From Crossiella cryophila (GTDB lineage: Bacteria; Actinomycetota; Actinomycetes; Mycobacteriales; Pseudonocardiaceae): a stretch of 64,000 nucleotides of DNA. This document shows positions 18,100 through 26,723 of this stretch, piece by piece; within the stretch, counting starts at the first letter, position 1, and every line of letters starts with the position of its first letter. Under the pieces are notes generated by a model. It was not told the origin of the DNA, searched no databases, and saw nothing but the letters and a program-made list of their open reading frames with translations. Made by a program: the position numbers and the translations under genes. Location: NCBI RefSeq assembly GCF_014204915.1, contig NZ_JACHMH010000001.1:9994142-10058141 (forward strand), read 5' to 3'.

Positions 18100-20982
18100 T
18101 CACTCCCCGTTGGCGGCGCGCAGCACGTGCGCCGCCAGCGCGGTGCGCGAGGTCAGCCCGGTCTTGGCCAGGATGTTGGACACGTGCGTGGTCACCGTGC
18201 GCTCGCTGAGCACCAGGCGTTCCGCGATCGCCTTGTTCGGGAAGCCCTGGCTGATCAGCTCGGCGATCTCGGTCTCCCGCACGGTCAGCTCACCCGGCGA
18301 CACCCGTGGCGCGGCCTTGGGCACCCGGCGGCCCTGTTTGCGTTGCAGCTTCACGGTCTGCTCGACCCAGCGGCCCGCGCCGCATTCGGTGAACAGCACG
18401 ATCGCCCGGTCCAGCTCGGCCAGCGCCTGGGCCCGCTGACCCGCCTCGGCCAGTGCCGCGCCCAGGGTGAAGTGCGCCTTGCCCACGTTGAACGGCAGGC
18501 CATCGGCGGCGAAGCTGGTCATCGCGGCGCGGGCGAGTTCGGCCGCGCGATCGGATTCCTTGCGGGCCAACAGAAACAGGGCCTCCGACAGCAGGGCGTG
18601 GCCGGTGGAGCCGCGCAACAGCTCGTGCGCCAGGCCCTGGCAGTGCTTGAGCGCCTGCTCGGCGTAGTGGAAATCGCCGAGCGCGGTGGCGTGCGCGACC
18701 AGCTGCTCCAGCTGGAAGCTCGGCAGTTCCCACACCCGCCGGGACGGGTGCTCGTAGCTCAGCTCGGCGAAGTCGGCGGCCAGGTCCACCGGCCTGCCGG
18801 AGATCCGGCGGGCCTCGGCGAGCTGGAACACCGCAGGCCCCATCGAGCGCAGCTCGTGCTTGCGGGCCAGCTCCACCACCTCCTCGGCCAGTCGCACCGA
18901 CCGGTCCAGATCACCCCGGTCCCCGGCGATCTCGCTGGTCAGCAACAGGCTCAGGGCCAGCTCGAAGGGCTGGCCGACCAGGGTGGCGACCTCGATGGCC
19001 TCCTCGGCGAACTGCTCGGCCTCGACCAGCTCGCCCAGCATGTACAGCGCGGTGGCCGCGCGCAGCTGGCTGCGCAGCACCACCAGGTGATGCCCGGAAC
19101 CACCGGCCAGCGCCAGGATCCGCCTGGCCTGCCGCACCGTGTCCGGATAGCGGCCCTGGAACAGCCCGGCCCAGTGGCTGTGCTCGATCGCGAGCAGGTG
19201 CTGGGCCAGCTCCTCGTCGGTGAGCGCGTCGAAATCGGCGATGGAGCGGTCGATCCACTCCGCCGCGGCCGGGATGTCGCGCTGCTGGAACCGGTTGTAG
19301 GACAACAGTCCGCAGGCGCTGGCCTGCAGGCCGCGCACCTCCGGCACCGGGGGTGTGCGGGCCACCGCGGTGGCGTGCGCCTCGGCCACCTCCTGGTTGC
19401 CCAGCGCGTGCTCGACGTAGGCCAGCTCGTGGTGCAGGGTGGCCGCGGTGACCGGGTCGGACTCGTCCACCGTGGCCAGTTCGGCCCGCAGCACCGGTGC
19501 GACCGCGCGGAACTGGCTCAGCCAGCGCTCGATCGTGGACCACAGCACCACCGCGCGGGTCTGCGCGGGCGAGTTACCCGGTCTGCGGCCGCGGATGAGC
19601 CTGCGCAGCACCTCCACGCCCTCCTCGGTGCGCCCGGCCGCGGTGAGCGCGTCGGCCAGTTCGACCTGGAGTTCCACCCGGTCCTCTGTGGACACCGCGG
19701 GCACCAGGCCGAGCGCGGCGGCCAGCCAGCGGGCCGCGGTGGCAGGCGCCCGGAAGCGGACCCGGCGGGCCGCCTCGACCAGCACCTCCACCGCCGCGGT
19801 GTCGCCGGGCCGGGCGGTCAGCTCCAGGTGCCTGGCCCGCGCCTCCGGGGCCGCGCCGCGCCGGTGCAGCACCTCGGCCAGCCTGCGGTGCGCGCCGTCC
19901 CGCCAGCTCAGCGGGGACGCGTCGTAGACCAGGTGCCGCAGCAGCGGATGCCGGAACTCCACCGCGCGGGCGCCGGTGCCGCCGCGGAAGACGTCCGCGG
20001 CCAGCGCCTCGTCCAGCGCGGCACGGACCTGGGTCACCGGCAGCACGCTGGTGACCGCGACCAGTTCGGCGTCCACCGGCTCACCGGCCACCGCCGCACC
20101 ACGCACCACCAGCCGGGCCAGCGGACTCAGTCTGTCCACTTCGGACAGCAGCGCGGCCCGCACGTGCGCGGGCAGTTCCTCGCTCAGCTCGGCCGGGGTT
20201 TGCTGCCACAGCACCGGATCGGTCACGGTGGCCAGCGCCTGCAGGTAGAACGGGTTGCCCTGGCTGGCCCGGTGCAGTCCGGCCACCCTGGCCTTGCCCG
20301 CCTCGGCGCCGAGCAGCAGCGCGGTGGCCTCCTGGCTGAGCGGACCCAGTTCCAGCCGGTGCCCGTGGCCGTCGCTCATCGCCCTGGCCAGCATGGTGTG
20401 CCCGGCCACCGAGAGCTGCCGCGGCCGGTGCGCGACCACGAAGGTCAGCCTGCCCCGGCCCGGCCTGCGCACCAGGTGGTCCAGCAGTTCCAGCGAGGCG
20501 ACATCGGCCCAGTGCAGGTCGTCCAGCACCACCACCAGCCCGGCCCTGCCGACCACCGCCTCCAGCGCGGCCCGCACCGCGCGGTGCAGCACATGGCGTT
20601 CCGCGCCGAGGTTGTCCTGACTCACCGCGCCGAAGGCCGGGAACACCGCGGCGCAGCGGGCCACCGTGACCGCGCCCAGCCGCTCGTACCAGGCCGGGCC
20701 GAGCGCGGCGAAGTGGTCGTCGAGGGCGTCGGCGAACACACCGAAGGGCCGGCAGGTCTCGAACTCCGAGGCCCGGCCGAGCAGCACCTCCTGGCCCTTG
20801 TCCCTGGCCGCGTCGGCGAGTTCGGCGAGCAGCCTGCTCTTGCCGATGCCCGGCTCGCCGACGATCTGCACGAACCGGAACCGCGCCGACGGTGGTCCGT
20901 CCACAATGGACACGAGTTCGGCGAGTTCCCGTTCCCGGCCGACAAAAGCGGACCGGCCCGGCTGCACTCGGACCTGTGGCAC
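18100..20982 (-). CDS. LAL-type LuxR transcriptional regulator (second paralogue)
   Basis: A 960-residue regulator. The AAA ATPase has an intact Walker A GEPGIGKS (residues 42-49) after SAFVGRERELAEL, and Walker B VVVLDDLHWAD near 152. TPR-like helices fill the middle. The C-terminus is ELTVRETEIAELISQGFPNKAIAERLVLSERTVTTHVSNILAKTG, almost the same as in the LAL gene at 14532-17021. Stretches such as AALLSEVDRL and RPGD are shared too, so the two arose by duplication. The GTG start at 20982 has a GGGGGA site. It converges on the secreted repeat protein with a 5-bp gap. Confidence 0.92.
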   Translation of the reverse strand: MPQVRVQPGRSAFVGRERELAELVSIVDGPPSARFRFVQIVGEPGIGKSRLLAELADAARDKGQEVLLGRASEFETCRPFGVFADALDDHFAALGPAWYERLGAVTVARCAAVFPAFGAVSQDNLGAERHVLHRAVRAALEAVVGRAGLVVVLDDLHWADVASLELLDHLVRRPGRGRLTFVVAHRPRQLSVAGHTMLARAMSDGHGHRLELGPLSQEATALLLGAEAGKARVAGLHRASQGNPFYLQALATVTDPVLWQQTPAELSEELPAHVRAALLSEVDRLSPLARLVVRGAAVAGEPVDAELVAVTSVLPVTQVRAALDEALAADVFRGGTGARAVEFRHPLLRHLVYDASPLSWRDGAHRRLAEVLHRRGAAPEARARHLELTARPGDTAAVEVLVEAARRVRFRAPATAARWLAAALGLVPAVSTEDRVELQVELADALTAAGRTEEGVEVLRRLIRGRRPGNSPAQTRAVVLWSTIERWLSQFRAVAPVLRAELATVDESDPVTAATLHHELAYVEHALGNQEVAEAHATAVARTPPVPEVRGLQASACGLLSYNRFQQRDIPAAAEWIDRSIADFDALTDEELAQHLLAIEHSHWAGLFQGRYPDTVRQARRILALAGGSGHHLVVLRSQLRAATALYMLGELVEAEQFAEEAIEVATLVGQPFELALSLLLTSEIAGDRGDLDRSVRLAEEVVELARKHELRSMGPAVFQLAEARRISGRPVDLAADFAELSYEHPSRRVWELPSFQLEQLVAHATALGDFHYAEQALKHCQGLAHELLRGSTGHALLSEALFLLARKESDRAAELARAAMTSFAADGLPFNVGKAHFTLGAALAEAGQRAQALAELDRAIVLFTECGAGRWVEQTVKLQRKQGRRVPKAAPRVSPGELTVRETEIAELISQGFPNKAIAERLVLSERTVTTHVSNILAKTGLTSRTALAAHVLRAANGE

Positions 20983-21214
20983 AGCATCCCCCAGCGCTCA
21001 AGACCCGGTGACCCCGGTGCAGGACCGTACTGGTGCACCTGGAGCAACGGGCGCTGCGTCAATGTTCTCTATCCGGGTGTGCCCGTTCGGGCGTACGGCC
21101 AGCACTCACTTTAGTGCGAACGCACCCGCGTACGTAGTTGTACCGAAGCATCCGAACCGCCCCCGGCGCTTGGCTGGCCCTACCGAATCCAACCCGAGTT
21201 CAGGGGGAACCACC

Positions 21215-21730
21215 TTGCGAAACCTGTCCAAGCTGGCCGCGCTCACCGCCGCCGTCGCCACCCTGGTCGTCACCCCGGCCGCGATGGCCTCGCCGACCCC
21301 GATCCCGGCCAAGTCGATCACCTTGGACGCCGCCTCCTTCGCCGGTCAGCTCCCGGCCCCCGGCGCCCACCTGACCAGGGCCACCGTCTTCTTCCACACC
21401 AACGACGAGGACAAGGACCACGACACCCACATCACGGTGACCGCCGTCGACCGCAACGGCACCACCGCGGCCAGGGTGGCCAACGCCTTCGGCGACTTCG
21501 ACGACCACAGCGACAACGGGCCGTTCGGCATGTACATCCACAACCCGAGCCGCTGGGAGCTGCTGCAGGGCGGCAACCTGCACCTGCGCATCGACCCGAA
21601 CGGCAACGACACCTGGCGCTTCAACTTCCGGGTGGACCTGGTGTTCTCCGACGGCAGCCAGCTGTCCTCCTGGGGCGACCGGCTCCAGATGAGCCAGAGC
21701 GACCGCACCCGCAACTTCCCGATCAGCTGA
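21215..21730 (+). CDS. Small secreted protein of unknown function
   Basis: A 171-residue exported protein starting at a TTG preceded by GGGGGA six bases upstream. The signal peptide LSKLAALTAAVATLVVTPAAMA ends near residue 25. The mature domain is beta-rich with an acidic-histidine loop TNDEDKDHDTHITVTAV, which could bind calcium or another metal, then FGDFDDHSDNGPFGMYI and a WRFNFRVDLVFSDG strand. I do not know a named family. It is divergent from the LAL regulator at 20982 across a 232-bp gap, so it may be that regulator's target. Confidence 0.78.
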   Translation: MRNLSKLAALTAAVATLVVTPAAMASPTPIPAKSITLDAASFAGQLPAPGAHLTRATVFFHTNDEDKDHDTHITVTAVDRNGTTAARVANAFGDFDDHSDNGPFGMYIHNPSRWELLQGGNLHLRIDPNGNDTWRFNFRVDLVFSDGSQLSSWGDRLQMSQSDRTRNFPIS

Positions 21731-21736
21731 CCCAGG

Positions 21737-22924
21737 TCAGGCTCCGGCAGGCGTCATCCCGTCGATGACCTGCTGCCGGTAGGGCCGCATGGCCCGAGCG
21801 CTGTTCCAGCCGACCGCGCCGGTCACCCGACCGGCGCGGCGGTACAGCGCCACGAACTTGCGCGACTCCAGATCGCCCTCCACCACCTCGACCTCGTCCT
21901 GCGCGGCCGGCAGGCCGAAGCCCTGGATCTTGAGGTCGTACTGGTCGGTCCAGAAGTAGGGCAGCGGCAGGTACGGCTGGGCGTTGTCCGGTCCGGCCAA
22001 CAGGTTCTTGGCCACCGCGATGCCCTGTTCGGTCGCGTTGGTCCGGTGTTCCAGCCGCAGCTGGGCGCCAAGGCCCTCGTGGGTCCAGCTCGCCACGTCA
22101 CCCGCGGCGTACACCCCAGGCACGGCCTGGCAGGTGGCATCGCACTCGACCCCGGCCGCGCTGATGTTGAGCCCACTGCCCTGCAACCAGCCCACCGCCG
22201 GGTTGGCGCCGATGCCCAGCACCACCACGTCCGCGGGCAGCTTGGTGCCATCGGCCAGCAGCACCGCGGTGACCCGGCCCATCGAACCGGCCAGGCTGGC
22301 CACGCCGACCCCGGTGCGCACCGGCACCCCGTGGTCGGCGTGCACCTGGCTGATCAGCCCGCCGATCCGCGCGCCCATCACCCGCACCATCGGTGCTTCC
22401 AGGGGTTCCACGATGGTCACCTCGGCGCCGAGCTTGCGCGCGGTGGCGGCCACCTCGCAGCCGATCAGCCCGGCGCCGACCACGACCACCCTCGGGCCGG
22501 TCAGCAGTTCGGCGCGCAGCGCGAGCGCGTCGTCCAGGGTGCGCAGCACGTGCACCCCGGCCAGGCCCTCGGCGCTGGGCAGGGTGCGGGCGGACACGCC
22601 GGTGGCGATCACCAGCGCGTCGTAGTCCACCCCGCTGCCGTCGGCCAGCTCCACCCGGGCACGCACCGGGTCCAGGCTGGTGGCGGCGTTGCCCAGCACC
22701 AGCTCCACGTCCAGGCCGTCGAGGTGGTCCTCGGCCCGCAACCGGGCCCGTTCGGGCGCCCAGTCCCCGGCCAGCACCTGCTTGGACAGCGGTGGGCGGT
22801 CATACGGCAGGTGCGGCTCAGCGCCGACCAGCATGACCTTGCCCTCGAACCCGCCCCTGCGCAGGGCCTCCACCGTGGTCAACCCAGCGGCCGAGGCACC
22901 CACCACGACGACCTGACGCAACAC
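21737..22924 (-). CDS. NAD(P)H:ferredoxin reductase (rubredoxin-reductase type)
   Basis: A 395-residue FAD/NAD(P)H reductase. The FAD-binding VVVVGASAAGLTTVEALRRGG is at the N-terminus and the family motif PYDRPPLSKQ near residue 41. The NAD(P)H-binding VVVVGAGLIGCEVAATARKLGAEVTIVE is near 145, and the second FAD motif PGVYAAGDVASW near 268. Such proteins pass electrons from NAD(P)H to the small ferredoxin encoded 5 bp upstream and on to the P450 before it. The GTG start was chosen because the Rossmann strand begins at once. Confidence 0.92.
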   Translation of the reverse strand: MLRQVVVVGASAAGLTTVEALRRGGFEGKVMLVGAEPHLPYDRPPLSKQVLAGDWAPERARLRAEDHLDGLDVELVLGNAATSLDPVRARVELADGSGVDYDALVIATGVSARTLPSAEGLAGVHVLRTLDDALALRAELLTGPRVVVVGAGLIGCEVAATARKLGAEVTIVEPLEAPMVRVMGARIGGLISQVHADHGVPVRTGVGVASLAGSMGRVTAVLLADGTKLPADVVVLGIGANPAVGWLQGSGLNISAAGVECDATCQAVPGVYAAGDVASWTHEGLGAQLRLEHRTNATEQGIAVAKNLLAGPDNAQPYLPLPYFWTDQYDLKIQGFGLPAAQDEVEVVEGDLESRKFVALYRRAGRVTGAVGWNSARAMRPYRQQVIDGMTPAGA

Positions 22925-22929
22925 CGTGT

Positions 22930-23124
22930 CTACTCCACTACTGAGATCGCGGCCGCGGGACAGCGGCTGACCGCATCATCCACCAGGGCCCGCTGGGATT
23001 CATCGGGAGTCGGGTCCAGCAACGCGACGATGCCGTCCTCCTCCCGCTGGTCGAACACCTCCGGCGCGGCCAGCACGCAGGAGCCCGCGCCGCAGCAGCG
23101 GTCCTGGTCGATCAGCACCTTCAT
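22930..23124 (-). CDS. [3Fe-4S] ferredoxin of the P450 system
   Basis: A 64-residue ferredoxin. Cysteines at positions 10, 16 and near 55 fit the C-x5-C...C-P pattern of single 3Fe-4S ferredoxins that serve bacterial P450s. The position that would carry the fourth ligand is alanine. An extra cysteine at residue 11 is unusual, since most homologues I know have V or another residue there. A GAGGAG site precedes the ATG. It is encoded 16 bp after the P450 and 5 bp before the reductase. Confidence 0.92.
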   Translation of the reverse strand: MKVLIDQDRCCGAGSCVLAAPEVFDQREEDGIVALLDPTPDESQRALVDDAVSRCPAAAISVVE

Positions 23125-23140
23125 CGGCCGAACTCCTCTC

Positions 23141-24343
23141 TCACCAGCGCACGGGCAGCTTGTGCACGCCGTAGATGGCCATGTCCGAGCGGAACGGGAT
23201 CTCCGCCAGCGGCGCGGCCAGTTCCAGCGTGGGGAACCGCTCGAACAACGTGCTGAACACCACCCTGAGTTCCATCCGGGCCAGCTGCTGGCCCAGGCAC
23301 TGGTGCGGGCCGAAGCCGAAGGTCAGGTGCGCCACCGGCTGGCGGGTGATGTCCAGCCGCTCGGCGTCCTCCAGCAGCGCCGGGTCGAAGTTGGCCCCGG
23401 AGACGTGCAGCGCCACGATCTCGCCCGCCTTGATCAGGTGGCCGCCGATCTCCACGTCCTCCAGGGCACTGCGCTGCAGGCCAAGGTGGATGATGGTCAG
23501 GTAGCGCAGCAGCTCCTCGACCGCCTTGTCTGCCAGCTCCGGCTTGTTCTTGAGCAGGTCGAGCTGGTCCGGGTTCTCCAGCAGCACCGCGGTGCTCAGG
23601 CCGATCATGTTCGCGGTGGTCTCGTGCCCGGCCACGAGCAGCAGGAAGGCGAAGCTGACCAGCACCTCGTCGTCGATCAGCTCCTCACCGGCGTCCGCGC
23701 GCGCGATCAGGTCCGACAGCAGGTCCTCGCCGGGGTCCAGCCGCTTGGTGCGCACCAGCACCGCCAGGTACTGGTTGAACTCCTCCACCGCCGCCAGCCT
23801 GCGCTCCGGCGGGGTGTCCAGGCGGAGCAGGTCCACGGTGACGGACTGGAAGTGGTCCCGGTCGGCGTACGGCACGCCGAGCAGCTCGCAGATCACCAGC
23901 GAGGGCACCGGCAGCGCCAGCTCCTCCACCAGGTCGACCACCCCGCCCTTGGCCGCCATCGCGTCCAGGTGCTCGTCCACGATCTGCTGGATCCGCGGCC
24001 GCAGGTGCTGCATCCGCCGGACAGTGAACTCCCTGGTCAGCAGCTTGCGGTAGGCCGGGTGCTCCGGCGCGTCCATGCTCAGCAGCATGCCCCGGCGCAT
24101 CGGCGGCGGGTCCTGCTGGTTCTTGGCGAAGAGGAACCGGCGGTTGCGGACGGTGAACCGGGAGTCGGTGAGCACGGACCGGATGTCGGTGTGCCGGGTC
24201 AGCAGCCAGCCCTCGTCACCGCTGGGAAAGGTCATCCGGGAGATCGGCGCCGCGCTGTCGCGCAGGTCACTGATCTCCTGTGGCGGGTGGAAGGGACACT
24301 GCCGCTGCATGGGGAACGGCGGTGCGGCCATGGTCTCGGTCAT
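23141..24343 (-). CDS. Cytochrome P450 (class I, bacterial)
   Basis: A 400-residue soluble P450. The I-helix oxygen-activating motif is LLVAGHETTAN (near residue 240), the K-helix ExxR is EELLRY (near 279) and the heme-cysteine signature is FGFGPHQCLG (near 343). The N-terminus MTETMAAPPFPMQRQCPFHPP is typical of CYP105/CYP107-like enzymes. It has its own ferredoxin and reductase directly downstream, so the three make a self-sufficient hydroxylase system. A GGAGGG site precedes the ATG. The histidine-kinase gene ends 54 bp upstream on the same strand, so co-expression is possible. The substrate is unknown. Confidence 0.93.
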   Translation of the reverse strand: MTETMAAPPFPMQRQCPFHPPQEISDLRDSAAPISRMTFPSGDEGWLLTRHTDIRSVLTDSRFTVRNRRFLFAKNQQDPPPMRRGMLLSMDAPEHPAYRKLLTREFTVRRMQHLRPRIQQIVDEHLDAMAAKGGVVDLVEELALPVPSLVICELLGVPYADRDHFQSVTVDLLRLDTPPERRLAAVEEFNQYLAVLVRTKRLDPGEDLLSDLIARADAGEELIDDEVLVSFAFLLLVAGHETTANMIGLSTAVLLENPDQLDLLKNKPELADKAVEELLRYLTIIHLGLQRSALEDVEIGGHLIKAGEIVALHVSGANFDPALLEDAERLDITRQPVAHLTFGFGPHQCLGQQLARMELRVVFSTLFERFPTLELAAPLAEIPFRSDMAIYGVHKLPVRW

Positions 24344-24397
24344 CGCGGGAGCCCTCCTCGTGGGAACGACTCCAGGTGACCAGGACCACCTGCCGGT

Positions 24398-25846
24398 TCA
24401 CCGAATGTCACCTGACAGTTTGCTGACGTCGGGTTCTCCGCGCGGGATGACCACGGTGAAGGCCGCGCCCTGCCCCGGCTGCGAGTCCACCCAGACCGAA
24501 CCGCCGTGCGCCTCGCTGATCGCGCGCACGATGCTCAGCCCCAGCCCGGCCCCGCCCCGGCCACGGGAGGAATCCCCACGGTAGAACCGCTCGAAGACCC
24601 GGCCGAGCTGGTCGGGCGAGAGCCCAGGCCCCTCGTCGGCGACGACCACGCCCACCCCGCCCGCGCCGACCCCGCGCACCGCCACGTGCACCGGACTGCC
24701 GGCCGGGGTGTGTTGCAGGGCGTTGCCGATCAGGTTGCGCAGCACCTGGCGCAGCCGGTTGGCATCCCCGCGCACCACCGCGTTCACCGTGGTGATGGCC
24801 AGGGTGATCTCACGTTCGCCGTCGACCACCATCGCGTCGGCCACCGCGTCCCCGGCCAGCACGCCCAGGTCGACCGGTTCGGCCACCAGCGGACGGCCCT
24901 GGTCCAGCCGGGCGAGCAGCAGCAGCTCCTCGACCAGCGAGTGCATCCGGGTGGCCTCGTCCTCGATCCGGGTCATCGCCAGCTCGACCACCTGCGGATC
25001 GTCCACGCCCTGCAGGTAGAGGTCGGCCCAGCCGCGGATGGTGGTCAGCGGGGTGCGCAGCTCGTGCGAGGCGTCGGCGATGAAGCTGCGCAGCCGTTCC
25101 TCGGAGCGCTGCCGGGCGTCGAAGGCCAGGTTGACCGCGTGCGCGAGCTGGTCCACCTCGGTGTTGCCACCGGTCACCCCGATCCGCCTGCTGTGATCGC
25201 CCGCGGCGATGGCGGTGGCGTTGGCGGCCATGTCCCGCAACGGTTTCAACCCGACCCAGAGCACGCACAGGGACAGCAGCGCGAGCATGCCGACGGTGCC
25301 GAGGGTGGCGATCAGGCCGACGCCGGCCAGCCCGGCGAGGGTGTCGGCGTTGGGGCGCAACGAGGTGGCCACCACCACGTTGTGCGCGAGACGGCCGCTG
25401 GGGGTGCTCAGCGGCTGGGTCAGCGCGACGACCAGCGTGCGGTACTCCAGATCGGGATTCCCCTTGGCCAGCACGGTGTACGGCTCGCCGCCGGGGGTCC
25501 TGCGCTGGGCGTCGGAGAGGTCGGGCGCCGGTTCCGGCGGGCCGCTGGGGCCGTCCGGCTGGACCTCCCTGATCACCTGCCCGGCGCCGTCGACCAGGGC
25601 GAAGTAGCTGCCGCTCGGCCCGAGCGCGCCCATCGCCTCGACGGCCTCCCTGGTCAGCTCCCGGTGGTCCTTGTCGATCTGCTTGACCCGCAGCTCCACC
25701 ACCCGCAACGCCTGGTCCACCCGCACCTGCAGGTAGTGCTGGAGCCCGATGTAGGCGGCCGCGTCCACCACCACGATGCCGATGGTGGCCAGCAGGATGG
25801 TGCCGGCCAGCAACCGCCCACGCATCGAGGCGAACCGCCAGGCCAC
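24398..25846 (-). CDS. Sensor histidine kinase (HisKA/OmpR-partner type)
   Basis: A 482-residue kinase. Transmembrane helix 1 is at residues 10-32. An extracytoplasmic sensor region of about 130 residues follows, with helix 2 near 170-195 and then HAMP. The H-box reads FIADASHELRTPLTTIRG. The catalytic core has N-box LRNLIGNALQHTP, G1 DEGPGLSP, F-box FERFYRGD and G2 GGAGLGLSIV. It autophosphorylates on the H-box histidine and passes phosphate to the response regulator encoded 4 bp upstream. The GTG start has an AAGGG site inside that gene's end. Confidence 0.92.
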   Translation of the reverse strand: MAWRFASMRGRLLAGTILLATIGIVVVDAAAYIGLQHYLQVRVDQALRVVELRVKQIDKDHRELTREAVEAMGALGPSGSYFALVDGAGQVIREVQPDGPSGPPEPAPDLSDAQRRTPGGEPYTVLAKGNPDLEYRTLVVALTQPLSTPSGRLAHNVVVATSLRPNADTLAGLAGVGLIATLGTVGMLALLSLCVLWVGLKPLRDMAANATAIAAGDHSRRIGVTGGNTEVDQLAHAVNLAFDARQRSEERLRSFIADASHELRTPLTTIRGWADLYLQGVDDPQVVELAMTRIEDEATRMHSLVEELLLLARLDQGRPLVAEPVDLGVLAGDAVADAMVVDGEREITLAITTVNAVVRGDANRLRQVLRNLIGNALQHTPAGSPVHVAVRGVGAGGVGVVVADEGPGLSPDQLGRVFERFYRGDSSRGRGGAGLGLSIVRAISEAHGGSVWVDSQPGQGAAFTVVIPRGEPDVSKLSGDIR

Positions 25847-25850
25847 GCCG

Positions 25851-26564
25851 TCAGCCCTTGGCCGGGCGCAGCGTGTAGCCGAAGCCGCGGACGGTGTGGA
25901 TCAGCGGCGACCCCTCGGCGTCGACCTTGTGCCGCAGCCGGGAGATGAACTTCTCCACCACGGCCGCGTCCCCGCCGAAGTCGTACTGCCACACGTGGTC
26001 CAGGATCTGCGCCTTTGACACCACCCGGCCCGCGTTGACCAGCAGGTAGCGCAGCAGTTTGTACTCGGTCGGGGACAGCTCCAGCTGCCGCCCGGCCCGG
26101 TGCACCTCGTGCGCCTCCTCATCCAGCACCAGGTCCCCGCAGCGCAGCGCCGAGGACTCCTCCGGCCCGCCCTGGGTGCGCCGCAGCACGGCCTGCACCC
26201 TGGCCAGCACCTCGGCCACGCTGAAGGGTTTGGTCACGTAGTCGTCGCCGCCGAGGGTCAGCCCACGCACCTTGTCCTCGGTGGAATCGCGCGCGGTCAG
26301 GAACACCACGGGCAGCCGAGGCCGGTCCAGCCGCAGCCGTCGGCACAGCTCGAAACCGTCGGTGTCGGGCAGCATGATGTCCAGGATCAGCAGTTCGGGG
26401 TTGCCGCTCGCCGCGGCCCGCACCGCCTCGGCCCCGCTGCCCGCGGTGAGCACGTCGTACCCGGCCAGCCGCAGCGTGGTGGCGAGCAGCTCGGTTATGT
26501 AGGGCTCGTCGTCGACCACGAGCACCTTGGTGCCCGCGGTCGCGGCCATCGCGTCCAGGCGCAT
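25851..26564 (-). CDS. OmpR/PhoB-family response regulator
   Basis: A 237-residue regulator. The receiver has acidic pocket VVDDEP, phospho-aspartate in LLILDIMLPDTDG, switch T in FLTARDS and lysine in VTKPFS. The C-terminal winged helix reads ELSPTEYKLLRYLLVNAGRVVSKAQILDHVW and HTVRGFGYTLRP. The start at 26564 (MRLDAMAATAGTK) was preferred for a GGGGAG just before it; a GTG at 26594 is in frame and also possible. It leads an operon with the sensor kinase and points away from the secreted propeller protein, with which it shares a 159-bp spacer. Confidence 0.92.
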   Translation of the reverse strand: MRLDAMAATAGTKVLVVDDEPYITELLATTLRLAGYDVLTAGSGAEAVRAAASGNPELLILDIMLPDTDGFELCRRLRLDRPRLPVVFLTARDSTEDKVRGLTLGGDDYVTKPFSVAEVLARVQAVLRRTQGGPEESSALRCGDLVLDEEAHEVHRAGRQLELSPTEYKLLRYLLVNAGRVVSKAQILDHVWQYDFGGDAAVVEKFISRLRHKVDAEGSPLIHTVRGFGYTLRPAKG

Positions 26565-26723
26565 CTCCCCGCCACCGCTTCCCGTCGTCGACACCGGTCA
26601 AGGCTGTCACGACAACCCATCACCCTGACTCCCGACAGACCGTAGCCTGACCGTTTCCTGACGGCCTCGGAAGTGGACTTCCGGCTCTGGCGTGGTCTGA
26701 ACCAGCCGGAAAGGATGCTGGCC

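Noticed and set aside
17698..21114. An 1138-codon + strand frame
   Set aside because: It runs antisense through the second LAL regulator and out of frame through the secreted protein, with no recognisable domain.
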